Below are positions 16,865 to 25,703 of a stretch of DNA of 53,076 nucleotides, one piece after another. Numbering within the stretch: position 1 is the stretch's first letter; every line of letters starts with the position of its first letter. Both the position numbers and the translations under genes were made by a program. The stretch covers positions 1-53,076 of the forward strand of contig CALWNT010000052.1 in NCBI GenBank assembly GCA_944382885.1, in the 5' to 3' direction. The notes under the pieces are model-generated. The model did no database searches. It was not told the origin of the DNA and worked only from the letters and a program-made list of their open reading frames with translations. The DNA is from an uncultured Clostridia bacterium. GTDB lineage: Bacteria > Bacillota > Clostridia > Oscillospirales > Ruminococcaceae.

Positions 16865-18619
16865 TTAGTTCCCCTCACGCAGGCTTTGTTCGATGCCGGC
16901 CTGAGCTTGCTGCATCTGGTAATAGTCCCCTTTTAACGCCATGAGCTGTTCATGGGTGCCGCTTTCCGCCACTTCCCCGTCTTTGATCAGCAGAATCAAG
17001 TCCGCATTCCGGATTGTGGATAACCGGTGGGCGATGGCGATGATCGTCCTTGTTCCAGTCAGGCGGTCAATCGCGTTTTGGATCTCCTGTTCTGTCTTGA
17101 CATCTACCGATGCTGTGGCCTCGTCTAAAATAATAATCGGAGACTTCCGGAGAATGGCCCTGGCGATAGCCACCCGCTGCTTCTGCCCTCCGGAGAGGCG
17201 CAGGCCCCGCTCGCCTACTTTGGTCTCATACTGCTCCGGCATTGCTAAAATATCCTCATGGATATTTGCCGCTTTCGCCGCTTCCTCAATCTCCTCTCTG
17301 GTCGCCTCTGGGCTGGCGTAACCGATATTTTCCGCAATGGTGCCGTTAAAGAGGAAGGTGTCCTGCAAAACCGGAGAAATGTTGCGGCGCAAACTCTCCA
17401 GCGTCACTGTTTTGATATCGGTTCCGTCAATCAAAATTCTTCCCGTCACCGGATCATAGAATCTTGCTAGAAGCTGGGTGATCGTCGTTTTTCCCACACC
17501 GGTTGGCCCAACCAAGGCCACCATCATCCCCGCTTTGCAGCGAAAGGAAATATCCTTCAAAACTGGAATTCCATTGCTGTAGTGGAAGCTAACGTGGTCA
17601 AAAGTGATTTCTCCTTTGGCACGTCCTAAATTCTTTGCACCCGCTATATCTTGAATTGCCGGCGGCGTATCCAAAATCAATCCCACACGCTCGGCGCCGG
17701 CAAGGGACTGTTGCAGATTTTCCAGCAAAGTGGCAAGACCGGATACCGGCGTATAGAAAAGAGAGAGATAAAGTACAAACGCCACAATATCCTCTACCGA
17801 CAGCTGACCGTGATAGGCAAACAGGCCCCCGAAAAACACAACCAGCACCGTTCCGGCCGAAGACAAAAACTCTACGCTGGGATGGAAGATCGCGCCGGCG
17901 CGCAGCGCGCGAAGCATCGTCCTTACCTGCTGAAAGTTCTTTTGTTCCACATGCTCATATTCTGCGTCTTCCTGGCAGAAAGACTGGATCTCGTGAAGGC
18001 CGGAAAGATTATCCTGCAATTTGGCATTGAGCTCCCCCATACATCTCTGAGAAGCCTTAAAAAAGGGCCGCACCTTTTTGGCATACACCACGCCGGAAAA
18101 AAGGATCAGCGGAATCGGACAGCAGGTAATCAGCGCCAGCTTCCAGTTGATCGTCAAAAGAATGCCTAACACCCCTAAAAAAGTAACCAGATTGGTAATC
18201 AGTTCGGGGATAATATGGGCGTAAAGAAGCTCAAAATCCCTGGTGTCATTGATCACACGGCTCATCAGATCCCCTGTCTGCTTGTCGTGAAAAAAGCCAA
18301 GATCAAGGCTTTGCAGTTTTTCATACAGTCTGCCCCGCAGGTCTCCCACCAAATACCAGGCCGCTTTATGCGCCAGATAGTTGCTCAAAAAGCGAAACAG
18401 AATCCGGACGCAGTATAATAACAGTAAAATCAGCGCCAAATTGGTGGCGGCAGAAAGAGCATCTTGATCCACTCCCTGTTCCACGATGCCAGTCATGGCG
18501 GACAGCACCTTCGGCGCCGCCAGATTTACAACCGTTAATCCCAAAGTAGACAGGATGGCCACCAGATAAAGCCCTTTGTACCTGGCCGCCTCTTTGGTAA
18601 GCTTCCACAGCAATCTCAT
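16865..18619 (-). CDS. ABC exporter, fused permease and ATPase (MsbA/LmrA type)
   Basis: A 584-residue half-transporter: six membrane helices (residues about 15-310) followed by a nucleotide-binding domain (about 335-575). The ATPase shows Walker A GPTGVGKTT, Q-loop region SPVLQDTFLF, signature LSGGQKQRVAIARA, Walker B IIILDEATASVD and the H-loop AHRLST. It would work as a homodimer in the cytoplasmic membrane, exporting lipids, drugs or peptides. The substrate cannot be assigned. A GNAT gene follows in the same direction. Confidence 0.92.
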   Translation of the reverse strand: MRLLWKLTKEAARYKGLYLVAILSTLGLTVVNLAAPKVLSAMTGIVEQGVDQDALSAATNLALILLLLYCVRILFRFLSNYLAHKAAWYLVGDLRGRLYEKLQSLDLGFFHDKQTGDLMSRVINDTRDFELLYAHIIPELITNLVTFLGVLGILLTINWKLALITCCPIPLILFSGVVYAKKVRPFFKASQRCMGELNAKLQDNLSGLHEIQSFCQEDAEYEHVEQKNFQQVRTMLRALRAGAIFHPSVEFLSSAGTVLVVFFGGLFAYHGQLSVEDIVAFVLYLSLFYTPVSGLATLLENLQQSLAGAERVGLILDTPPAIQDIAGAKNLGRAKGEITFDHVSFHYSNGIPVLKDISFRCKAGMMVALVGPTGVGKTTITQLLARFYDPVTGRILIDGTDIKTVTLESLRRNISPVLQDTFLFNGTIAENIGYASPEATREEIEEAAKAANIHEDILAMPEQYETKVGERGLRLSGGQKQRVAIARAILRKSPIIILDEATASVDVKTEQEIQNAIDRLTGTRTIIAIAHRLSTIRNADLILLIKDGEVAESGTHEQLMALKGDYYQMQQAQAGIEQSLREGN

Positions 18620-18935
18620 AGTCGTTTTCTCCTTTATTTTGTCACTCGTTTATTGGATTGATTTCTAATTTTGCGAAAAAGCCGCAACATTTTTCCGCAC
18701 CAAAATTTATTCTACCTGATTTTATTATAACAAAAAATAAATGGTTTTGCACAATAAATTTATAGAAATTGCATTTTTGTTCATTATCGTTAATTGGACT
18801 TATTAAACAAAATCTAATTGACATTTACAATATGATATGCTATTGTAAACACAAAGATGGGGTTGCTCCCATGATAAAAGCAGTTTTTAGGTAATCAATT
18901 TCTAGCGCAATGCAATAGAAAAAGGAGAGAACACG
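18620..18935. promoter_or_regulatory. Divergent intergenic region with a promoter at 18818-18846
   Basis: On the plus strand TTGACA (18818-18823), 17-base spacer, TATTGT (18841-18846), driving 18936. On the minus strand a TATAAT lies near 18722-18727 for the ABC exporter, with a poor -35. No gene is seen between. Confidence 0.65.
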
Positions 18936-20645
18936 ATGTTATCAGGCTACAAAAATTTTCAGCTTTCCATGTTTGTGACGGTTCGGGACATCGACTTTAT
19001 GGCGGAGCATCCGGACAAAATGGAAGAACAGCTTGCTTTTTTCAGAAAACACTTAAAGCTCAATAAGCTTTATCTGGAATATCACCGTTCTGACACGGTA
19101 GATCTGGAAAAATACCTGTTTGTAAAGGATTTTTTTGACAAGCAGGGAATGGAGATTTCCGCCGCTTTTACCCCATGCAGCCTTCACGACGAGGGATATC
19201 AGCATCGAATCAGCGAATGCCTGTGCTACAACAATCCCAATACCCTCTCCCGTATCAAAGAGCACTTTGAAACCATGGCACAGCATGTGGACGCCATCCT
19301 GCTGGACGATTATGTGTTCACCAACTGTACCTGTGACAAGTGCCGGGCGGCAAAAGGAGAGAGAAGCTGGGACGAATACCGCCTGGAATTGATGGCAAAT
19401 GTCTGCAACGAATATATGATCAAACCGGCAAAAGCAGTCAATCCCAAGGTAAAGATCACCCTCAAATACCCTACTTGGCATGAATCCTACCAGCACACTG
19501 GCTATAATACCGAAAAAAGCCCCTTCCTCTTTGATGAAATCTATTCCGGTACCGAGACCAGAAACGTGAAATATTCCCTCTTCCGGAATCCACGCTATAC
19601 CTCCTATTCCCTGATGAAATATGTCTCTACCTTCGCCCCGTACACCAACCGCGGCGACTGGTACGACGTTGGAGGCGACGTAGACGTAGTAGATATGCTG
19701 GAACAGGCCTATCTCTCCCTGTTCGCCGATCCCCGGGAAATGACCCTTTATTGCTGGCACGGCTTTGCAGACAGTCTCTATACCCCTGCGATCGGCTTTG
19801 AATTAGACCGTATCGACCGCTTTTTAGGCAAAATCGGCAAGAGTACCGGCATTCCGGTCTATCTACCTCATAATTCCAGCGGGGAGGATCATATTTTTGA
19901 CTTCTTGGGAATGTGCGCCCTTCCGGTCACCCCCACTACCTCCTTCCCCGAGGAACCCTGCATGGTAGGGTTGACCGCCGAGCCTGTCTGTGATCCGGAT
20001 CTGCTCGCCAAAGTGAAAGCGCACCTGGAAAAAGGCGGAAACGTATTTGTAACTAACGGCTGTCTGACCGCCTTGCAGGATCGAGGGATGTACGAATTCA
20101 CCGGACTAAGAACCCGCAATCAGACTCAGATTTCCAAAGAATTCGGCTGTCCAAATCCCGCCGCCTTTGGGCACACTTATTATCAGGCGGACAAAGACAT
20201 CGCCATGCAGATCGTAGACTTTAAGCTCAACGAAAACGACCTTGTGGCAGTGCAGAATCAGCCTGCGTTCCCCAATCCTCTTTTAGCTTTCAGCAACTAC
20301 GCTTTGGGCAGGATTTATCTTTTGAATGTACCGGAAGCCTGGGCCGATCTTTATCATATTCCAGTGCCGGTGCTCAACACCCTTCGGAAAACCCTCTCTC
20401 AGGATATGGATCTATGGCTGGACGGCCCCAGTGAAATTGCTCTGTTCCCCCGGGATAATCACAGCTGTATCATCGAGTCTTTCCTGGAATACGGCGCTTG
20501 TGTGAGAGTCCATGTAAAAGGGGAGGTTCCTTTCCTCACCAATGTGGAAACCGGCGTGAAAATCCCCAGAAATTATCAGGAAAATGGGGAAAGCGTGTTC
20601 CTGCTGCCGACCAAAAAATCAGATTTTTCCGTTTATCAGTGGTAA
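18936..20645 (+). CDS. Uncharacterised protein, glycoside-hydrolase-like TIM barrel
   Basis: A 569-residue protein without a signal peptide, preceded by AAAGGAGAG. The first 300 residues look like a (beta/alpha)8 barrel: LYLEYHRSD, ISAAFTPCSLH, DAILLDDYVFTNCTCDKC and VKITLKYPTWHESY would be successive strands. The FTNCTCDKC motif is typical of several uncharacterised glycosidase-like families, where acidic residues at strand ends catalyse. Residues about 350-450 (TAEPVCDPDLLAKVKAHLEKGGNVFVTNG) resemble the glutamine-amidotransferase-like domain of GH42-like enzymes. Specificity is unknown. It is followed by a metallo-hydrolase, separated by a hairpin. Confidence 0.7.
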   Translation: MLSGYKNFQLSMFVTVRDIDFMAEHPDKMEEQLAFFRKHLKLNKLYLEYHRSDTVDLEKYLFVKDFFDKQGMEISAAFTPCSLHDEGYQHRISECLCYNNPNTLSRIKEHFETMAQHVDAILLDDYVFTNCTCDKCRAAKGERSWDEYRLELMANVCNEYMIKPAKAVNPKVKITLKYPTWHESYQHTGYNTEKSPFLFDEIYSGTETRNVKYSLFRNPRYTSYSLMKYVSTFAPYTNRGDWYDVGGDVDVVDMLEQAYLSLFADPREMTLYCWHGFADSLYTPAIGFELDRIDRFLGKIGKSTGIPVYLPHNSSGEDHIFDFLGMCALPVTPTTSFPEEPCMVGLTAEPVCDPDLLAKVKAHLEKGGNVFVTNGCLTALQDRGMYEFTGLRTRNQTQISKEFGCPNPAAFGHTYYQADKDIAMQIVDFKLNENDLVAVQNQPAFPNPLLAFSNYALGRIYLLNVPEAWADLYHIPVPVLNTLRKTLSQDMDLWLDGPSEIALFPRDNHSCIIESFLEYGACVRVHVKGEVPFLTNVETGVKIPRNYQENGESVFLLPTKKSDFSVYQW

Positions 20646-20657
20646 TTGTTCTCTTTT

Positions 20658-20681
20658 GCCAGTTCCTTTGCGGGAACTGGC
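20658..20681 (+). terminator. Hairpin between 18936-20645 and the MBL gene
   Basis: GCCAGTTCC pairs with GGAACTGGC, followed by ATTTTCTC. It may end the upstream transcript partly, since the MBL start follows 27 bases later. Confidence 0.6.
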
Positions 20682-20707
20682 ATTTTCTCAGAAAGGAAGT
20701 CGGAACT

Positions 20708-21565
20708 ATGTCCTTTGAAACTGTCTTTCACGGGAATCTTTCCCGCATCATTCGGCTTAGCGATACCGCTTATCTGCGGCTTGGAAACTTACCCATCCGG
20801 GACCAATGCAATGTGGGCATTCTGCTTACCACACAAGGGATCGTCCTAATCGATTATCCGGAGCAGCATCCCGGTGATGAAATCCTTCGGGAAGCGGAAC
20901 AGCTCTTTCATCAGAAAGTCACCCACATTTTCTTCACCCACGCCCACGGAGATCATCGCAACGGCCTTTCCGCCTTTCTGGGAAAAGACGCCCTCTCCCG
21001 GAAAGAAATTCTTTTGCTGGCATCTCCGGCAGGGGCAAAAGAACTCCACAGCTGTTATCCGGAGCTTCCCAACTCCATTGGGATCTTGCGGGATGGGGAA
21101 ACCATCACCATTGGAAAAACGTGTTTTTCTATTCAAATTCCCAAACTGCTTCCCGCCCATTCTCCCTGGGACATGCTCATCGGCTGTGAACCAGAAGGGC
21201 TGCTCTTCACCGGAGATTTTCTAAATCCGCCTGATACCCTGTATTTTCATTCCAGCAATTACCGCAATTGGGCCATTGAGATGAAGTCGATGCTCGCGCA
21301 GGACAGATGGAAGCACCTGATTCTGGGGCACGGACTCCCCTGGACGGTTCAGGAAGGGGAATTGTCTCTGTCTTATCTCTCCAGTCTGGGAGATTTGTTT
21401 GAGGCGCTTCAGCAGGAATCTTTTGCGGTAAATGAGAAGACAAATTATTCTGAACTTTTTGAAAGGATACCTCATCAAAGGAAAACGCTTGCCTTTTTAG
21501 AAAAAACAGCAGGAGCCTCTCACGTACTGCGGCAGTTAAGAGAAATACAGCATGCTTTGGCCTAA
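20708..21565 (+). CDS. MBL-fold metallo-hydrolase
   Basis: A 285-residue metallo-beta-lactamase-fold protein starting at ATG 20708 with AAGGAAG upstream. The zinc-binding motif is THAHGDH (residues about 80-86), with further ligands in LFTGDFLNPPDT and ILGHGLPW. The domain covers about residues 15-215 and the rest is a helical tail. Members hydrolyse thioesters, lactones or phosphoesters. No lactamase or glyoxalase-specific features are evident. Because it follows the TIM-barrel-like gene, a link to sugar metabolism is possible but unproven. Confidence 0.85.
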   Translation: MSFETVFHGNLSRIIRLSDTAYLRLGNLPIRDQCNVGILLTTQGIVLIDYPEQHPGDEILREAEQLFHQKVTHIFFTHAHGDHRNGLSAFLGKDALSRKEILLLASPAGAKELHSCYPELPNSIGILRDGETITIGKTCFSIQIPKLLPAHSPWDMLIGCEPEGLLFTGDFLNPPDTLYFHSSNYRNWAIEMKSMLAQDRWKHLILGHGLPWTVQEGELSLSYLSSLGDLFEALQQESFAVNEKTNYSELFERIPHQRKTLAFLEKTAGASHVLRQLREIQHALA

Positions 21566-21608
21566 TGTGATCATCTCGACAGGAGCAATCCGGAAAGGAG
21601 TCTTTATT

Positions 21609-22115
21609 ATGAACGTAACCGACGCCATTCGAAACAGAAGAAGCATACGGCATTATCAGGAGGGATTTGTCATCCCCCAGGAAGAAATCAGGCTTATTTT
21701 AGAAGCCGCCATGATGGCGCCCAGCGCCCGCAATACACGTCCCTGGGAATTTTTTGTCGTCACAGATCCCGCAGTAAAAGACAGTCTCGTCAATGCCCAT
21801 CCCTATGCCAAGCATCTCAAAGAAGCCTCTCTGGGGATTGTGGTCTGCGGCAGGCCGGATCTGCAAAACGGCACCGACAATGACTTCTGGCCGCAAGACT
21901 GCGGCGCCGCGGTAGAAAATATTCTGCTTCAGGCCCTGGAACTGGGATATGGAAGCTGTTGGTGCGGAATTCACCCGGAGAAAAAACGGGTGGCGGCATT
22001 CCAGGAAATTTTAAATACCCAAAGCGTGCCCCTGGCTTTAGTGACCATTGGCGTATCCAAAGAGACTCCTCCTCGTCGGGGATTTTACGACGAAAAACGG
22101 GTGACCTTTCTGTAA
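21609..22115 (+). CDS. Nitroreductase family protein
   Basis: A 168-residue FMN-dependent reductase starting at ATG 21609 with AAAGGAG 9 bases upstream. Signature residues are RNRRSIRHYQ at the N-terminus (FMN phosphate binding), APSARNTRPWEFFVV, CGAAVENILLQALELGYGSCW and GIHPEKKRVAAF. The short length fits the minimal nitroreductase group. It lies 43 bases after the MBL gene and may share its transcript. The substrate is unknown. Confidence 0.88.
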   Translation: MNVTDAIRNRRSIRHYQEGFVIPQEEIRLILEAAMMAPSARNTRPWEFFVVTDPAVKDSLVNAHPYAKHLKEASLGIVVCGRPDLQNGTDNDFWPQDCGAAVENILLQALELGYGSCWCGIHPEKKRVAAFQEILNTQSVPLALVTIGVSKETPPRRGFYDEKRVTFL

Positions 22116-22148
22116 GAGGAATCTTATCAGGAAAAAGCTCTAAAAAAG

Positions 22149-22184
22149 AAAATCAGGGAGGCTTTTTCGCTCATCCCTGATTTT
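22149..22184. terminator. Bidirectional terminator
   Basis: AAAATCAGGGA pairs with TCCCTGATTTT, with T runs on both strands, between the convergent genes ending at 22115 and 22207. Confidence 0.8.
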
Positions 22185-22206
22185 TTATTGCAATCATAAA
22201 CAGTCG

Positions 22207-22968
22207 TTATTCCTTGCATTTCAGTCTAAAATCCGGCATTTCCTCTAATTCTTGCAAGAGCTGACGGAGATGGTCCAGGACATTTTCCTCTCCTTCTGCC
22301 AAATAGTAACAGCCGCCCTCTGCTCCCAGAATTCCTCCTCCGGCAAATAAAACCGGCTTGAGCCCAGTGAGGAGCTCGACGGCCTCTAATTCTGTAATGA
22401 CCTCTCCCGGCAGCGGAAGCAACCGCAGCCCGGTTCCATCCGGGGCATTGACAAGACCCGCCAATTTTGAAATCCTACCGCTGACTCGTTTTTCCACCCC
22501 TACCGGTACATACAGCTTTACCCTCCGGCCATACACAGCTGTCAAAATCGGCTGGGCAGTCCCTACCGTGGGATTCCCCAAAACCACGCCAGCCTCTTTT
22601 TTCTCTAAGTTGACCGCATTCGCTCCCTTGAAGATGATATCCTGATCCGTAAGACTGTCGGCAATGTCAAAAATGGTGCATCCTTTCAGCCATTTTCCCT
22701 TTTGAATAATCACATCACCAGAAAAATCTCCTTCCGGAGCCTTCCCCCGAGGGACCGTAACCCCTCTGAAAAAGCTTTTAGGATCAAACGCGTTTTCCTG
22801 TCCCACCAGTTTTAACAGTTCATAGGCTACCGGAGCATTGGTCGTTCCGGCCACCACCGCAATCGTATGCTGTTGTAAAGTCTTTTTCATCTCCGGCAAC
22901 GACGCAACAGCCTTGGCAATGAGCTTTTTCCCCTGAGCAGGCGTTAAATAAAATTGCATTTTCCTCAT
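22207..22968 (-). CDS. Conserved protein of unknown function
   Basis: A 253-residue cytosolic protein not recognised with certainty. It is Gly- and Val-rich, with the stretches HTIAVVAGTTNAPVAYELL (about 34-52), IFDIADSLTDQDIIFKGANAV, GVVLGNPTVGTAQPILTAVYGRRVKL and VLFAGGGILGAEGG. These suggest an alpha/beta Rossmann-like or sugar-phosphate-binding fold resembling DeoR/ribose-phosphate isomerase domains, which is only a guess. The start at 22968 has GGAGG 8 bases upstream. It is monocistronic. Confidence 0.75.
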   Translation of the reverse strand: MRKMQFYLTPAQGKKLIAKAVASLPEMKKTLQQHTIAVVAGTTNAPVAYELLKLVGQENAFDPKSFFRGVTVPRGKAPEGDFSGDVIIQKGKWLKGCTIFDIADSLTDQDIIFKGANAVNLEKKEAGVVLGNPTVGTAQPILTAVYGRRVKLYVPVGVEKRVSGRISKLAGLVNAPDGTGLRLLPLPGEVITELEAVELLTGLKPVLFAGGGILGAEGGCYYLAEGEENVLDHLRQLLQELEEMPDFRLKCKE

Positions 22969-23103
22969 TTTTCATTCCTCCATCCGCTGATTGTCTAATA
23001 CTATTATTATAAACTTTGAAGACGGGAAAAGAAAGGTTTTTCCTAATCTGATTTTATAATAGAGGCATCAAGGTTCAAACAGATTTCTAAAAAAGAAAAC
23101 GCC

Positions 23104-24063
23104 CTAATCAATCCATTCTACACGGCGGGCTTTTGCCAAAATTTCATCGGACGCCTCTTGGTTCTCAACATAGGTCAAAAAGCCCGCTTCGTATTCATCG
23201 GAAATTACCTCCAAGTCCGCTTCTAGCGAACTATTATAAGTATCCGATACAATCAGCTTTTTATTTTTGCCGGAAAAGCTTTTTACCCGAATAATCTCAT
23301 CGCAGGCATCAGGCCATTCTCCTGTATCCTTTCCGCTCTCCAAGATTGTCCTGTTGCGATTCAAAGAAACAAATATCCAAGCAGAATAGCGGTTTGGCAG
23401 TTCACTGTCTAATTCAATCTTATCAGAACATTCTAAACGCACCACATACCCTACAGATGGGTGCCTCTGTTTCAGCTTTCGCACCATTTCACAAACTTCG
23501 TCAAAGATGCGGTCTTCATTCTGCCGAATCTCCATCACTTCTGTTGCGCTTGAGGCCGTCCTTTGGTTTCTTTCTTTTAATCTTTTGCTTTGTAACGTGC
23601 CGGTTTTTGGCTTGCTTTTTTTCTTGTTCAGCAAAGAACCTCGTATCATACGATAACCAATCAGCCCAAAGATGATAAATCCGATAACGCTTGACACTAC
23701 AATGCTGGGAGTTGGCTCCAAATATTTTGTGGAATTCTCCGGCGCATCGGGGTCAAATTTGATCTCTAAAGTTTCGCCAAGGGTTTTGGAGGTGTTGCTT
23801 TTCACGATCTCGCCCGTATAAACATTTCCATTGGCTTCATACTGATATAGGATATCATAAACTGTGTGGTAGCTACGATGGCCATGCCGTCCGCCGCTGG
23901 TTTCGGTTCGCTCATCTACGCTAATCACAGTTGCAGTAGCCACAGACCAGTCTCTCTGTCCGAGCTGTTCTGCATATCTTGTAATTCCTATCATAAGAGA
24001 AGAAAATCCAAAGAAGAGAAAGACAATGCCGAATATCGGGATTTTCAGTTTTTTCTTTTTCAT
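23104..24063 (-). CDS. DUF3592 domain membrane protein with unknown C-terminal domain
   Basis: A 319-residue protein starting at ATG 24063, with GAGGGG 7 bases upstream. Residues about 10-150 form the DUF3592 unit: a membrane helix, an extracytoplasmic segment with WSVATATVISVDERTE, and a second helix (VVSSVIGFIIFGLIGYRMI). A basic linker (about 155-180) leads to a soluble domain (about 185-319) that I do not recognise. It is the last of three same-direction genes of unknown function that begin just after tRNA-Glu. Confidence 0.75.
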   Translation of the reverse strand: MKKKKLKIPIFGIVFLFFGFSSLMIGITRYAEQLGQRDWSVATATVISVDERTETSGGRHGHRSYHTVYDILYQYEANGNVYTGEIVKSNTSKTLGETLEIKFDPDAPENSTKYLEPTPSIVVSSVIGFIIFGLIGYRMIRGSLLNKKKSKPKTGTLQSKRLKERNQRTASSATEVMEIRQNEDRIFDEVCEMVRKLKQRHPSVGYVVRLECSDKIELDSELPNRYSAWIFVSLNRNRTILESGKDTGEWPDACDEIIRVKSFSGKNKKLIVSDTYNSSLEADLEVISDEYEAGFLTYVENQEASDEILAKARRVEWID

Positions 24064-24079
24064 AATCACACCCCTCGGA

Positions 24080-25078
24080 TCACCGGCTTTTCAGATAACC
24101 GATCTGCATTAAAATATCGTTGATTTCGTCTAAAGAGTCCGGTGAATAGGCGTAAACCACTGTGTTCCCCTGATACATCACAAGATGGTACACGCCGTCT
24201 ACAACCGCCGTGAACATCTTATTGCCGTCAGAGAGCACCGTTTCATGTTTTTCCCGTTCCGAAGGTTCCATATCCGGCGAAACATTGTATGAAATTTGGT
24301 TATATACGAGATCCGTTGTTTCATCATCGGAATATTCGTAGAACTCAAATTTGTCCTCGCCTTTCACGCCGGCACATACATACATCAGCTTATTTTCGTC
24401 AAGCTCCCAATAGGTTACGGGAACATTGGCTGTTTCGTAGCCTCTTTCGCTCAAAACGATGGCTGCCTCATCCCGGCCTATACTGTTACTGTCAGAATGG
24501 TTTGAATCACCGATATAGAGAAACATAAAGAAAAGTAAAATGCCGAAGAAAAAAGCACCCACAAGGGAATAAACGATAATGTTTTTTCTGCGGTTCTTTT
24601 TCCCTTCTTCTTTTTCTTTGGAATGTTTGGCTTCCAGTTTTTCAGCCAACAACTCATCCAGCGGATGATTGTTTCTGTAAATTTTCTTCCAGATCACCAG
24701 ACCGATGTTGATAAGAACAAGAATCAGATTCCCGATAAAAGCGTATCTCAGATGCTCGGGATCTCTTGCGCAGTATACGGCGAGTGTCAGCGCGGCAAAA
24801 CCGGGAAGCGTACAGATTCCGAAGGTCCACATCAGCCGAATAGATTTTTTCGGATCAGAGCTTTTTTCCCGGAAAAAGGCAACCAAAAACCGTTGCCTTT
24901 TTTGCAAGCTGCGATGCGATGAAGTGCTTGGCAAATTCAAATCTGACGCAAACCTCAAAAATTCTTGGAAGGTCATGCCCGTTAAATTCATGGCCTCTCG
25001 GAAAATCCAAAAGGCACAGCAGAAGTTAACCGGCAATAGAAGAATAGAAAATACAATATTCCATATCTGTTTCGTCAT
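24080..25078 (-). CDS. Uncharacterised membrane protein
   Basis: A 332-residue protein starting at ATG 25078; a TTG at 25099 is possible but less likely. There are three N-terminal hydrophobic segments (about 5-25, 85-105, 115-140), a charged Lys/Glu-rich stretch (AEKLEAKHSKEKEEGKKNRRK), a fourth helix (about 170-190) and a C-terminal domain of about 140 residues with DEAAIVLSERGYETANVP, likely outside the membrane. No known family is recognised. It lies 16 bases upstream of the DUF3592 gene, so the two are co-transcribed. Confidence 0.7.
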   Translation of the reverse strand: MTKQIWNIVFSILLLPVNFCCAFWIFREAMNLTGMTFQEFLRFASDLNLPSTSSHRSLQKRQRFLVAFFREKSSDPKKSIRLMWTFGICTLPGFAALTLAVYCARDPEHLRYAFIGNLILVLINIGLVIWKKIYRNNHPLDELLAEKLEAKHSKEKEEGKKNRRKNIIVYSLVGAFFFGILLFFMFLYIGDSNHSDSNSIGRDEAAIVLSERGYETANVPVTYWELDENKLMYVCAGVKGEDKFEFYEYSDDETTDLVYNQISYNVSPDMEPSEREKHETVLSDGNKMFTAVVDGVYHLVMYQGNTVVYAYSPDSLDEINDILMQIGYLKSR

Positions 25079-25113
25079 AACATGATTCGCACCCTTCAAG
25101 GAAAATCCGTGTT

Positions 25114-25308
25114 TTACCCTCCAGATTCTTCCAGCTTTTCATCCGAGTATCTCTTCAATAAAACGCTGGAAACGATCAACAGAATGGTAAATACACCGAA
25201 AATTAAACCGATCCAGATCAATGATTGACCCAAAATCTCATATACCGGAAGAATGCCATAGTTGAGCGTAATGTCCAGTGAGATCTTCCGATAAAAAGAA
25301 TCCCGCAA
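25114..25308 (-). CDS. Small single-helix membrane protein, start uncertain
   Basis: A 64-residue frame with one strong hydrophobic helix (residues about 28-50: SLIWIGLIFGVFTILLIVSSV) and a charged C-terminus. The only in-frame start is a TTG at 25308, which lies inside the tRNA terminator stem and has no convincing ribosome binding site. It may be a 5'-truncated gene or start internally at a rare codon. It precedes the two unknown membrane proteins. Confidence 0.4.
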   Translation of the reverse strand: MRDSFYRKISLDITLNYGILPVYEILGQSLIWIGLIFGVFTILLIVSSVLLKRYSDEKLEESGG

Positions 25309-25337
25309 ACGCCCTATTGATGGGCATTTACGGGATT
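25294..25337 (-). terminator. tRNA-Glu terminator
   Basis: Minus-strand AATCCCG pairs with CGGGATT, with an inner stem TGCCC/GGGCG, followed by CTTTTTA. It overlaps the apparent start of the 25114-25308 gene. Confidence 0.75.
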
Positions 25338-25343
25338 ATGATT

Positions 25344-25418
25344 TGGTACTCCGTACGGGGGTCGAACCCGTGCTTCAAGAATGAGAATCTTGCGTGTTAA
25401 CCACTTCACTAACGGAGC
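25344..25418 (-). tRNA. tRNA-Glu, anticodon CTC
   Basis: A complete 75-base cloverleaf on the minus strand with encoded CCA. The acceptor stem GCTCCGT/ACGGAGT starts with a G-U pair, the anticodon arm is CAAGA-TTCTCAT-TCTTG (anticodon CTC, reads GAG) and the T arm is CACGG-GTTCGAC-CCCGT-like. Its promoter is at 25438-25466. Confidence 0.93.
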
Positions 25419-25437
25419 AAAATCTAAGAGCATTGAT

Positions 25438-25466
25438 AGTATACTGCTTTTTGACAAAAAAGTCAA
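25438..25466 (-). promoter_or_regulatory. tRNA-Glu promoter
   Basis: Minus-strand TTGACT (25461-25466), 17-base spacer, TATACT (25438-25443), 19 bases before the tRNA 5' end. Confidence 0.8.
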
Positions 25467-25599
25467 CCTTTTTTTGCATTTTTTCACGTCCTTTTTCTCT
25501 ATCCTGCAAATCTTATTTTCCGAATCTGAATGTCCCGGATTTTCCCTTCTCCATTTTTGCGAAGTTGTCGTAAACTTATCATTACTTATACCATATTTA

Positions 25600-25628
25600 T
25601 TGACAAATACTACAAAATCGAGTATTAT
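25600..25628 (+). promoter_or_regulatory. Promoter of the NSS symporter gene
   Basis: TTGACA (25600-25605), 17-base spacer, TATTAT (25623-25628). Confidence 0.75.
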
Positions 25629-25703
25629 TCTATTCGGATATAATTTGTTTATAGTTATGTAACAAATTGTTTTTATTTCACTTATGACCTCAGGAGGGTT
25701 TCT

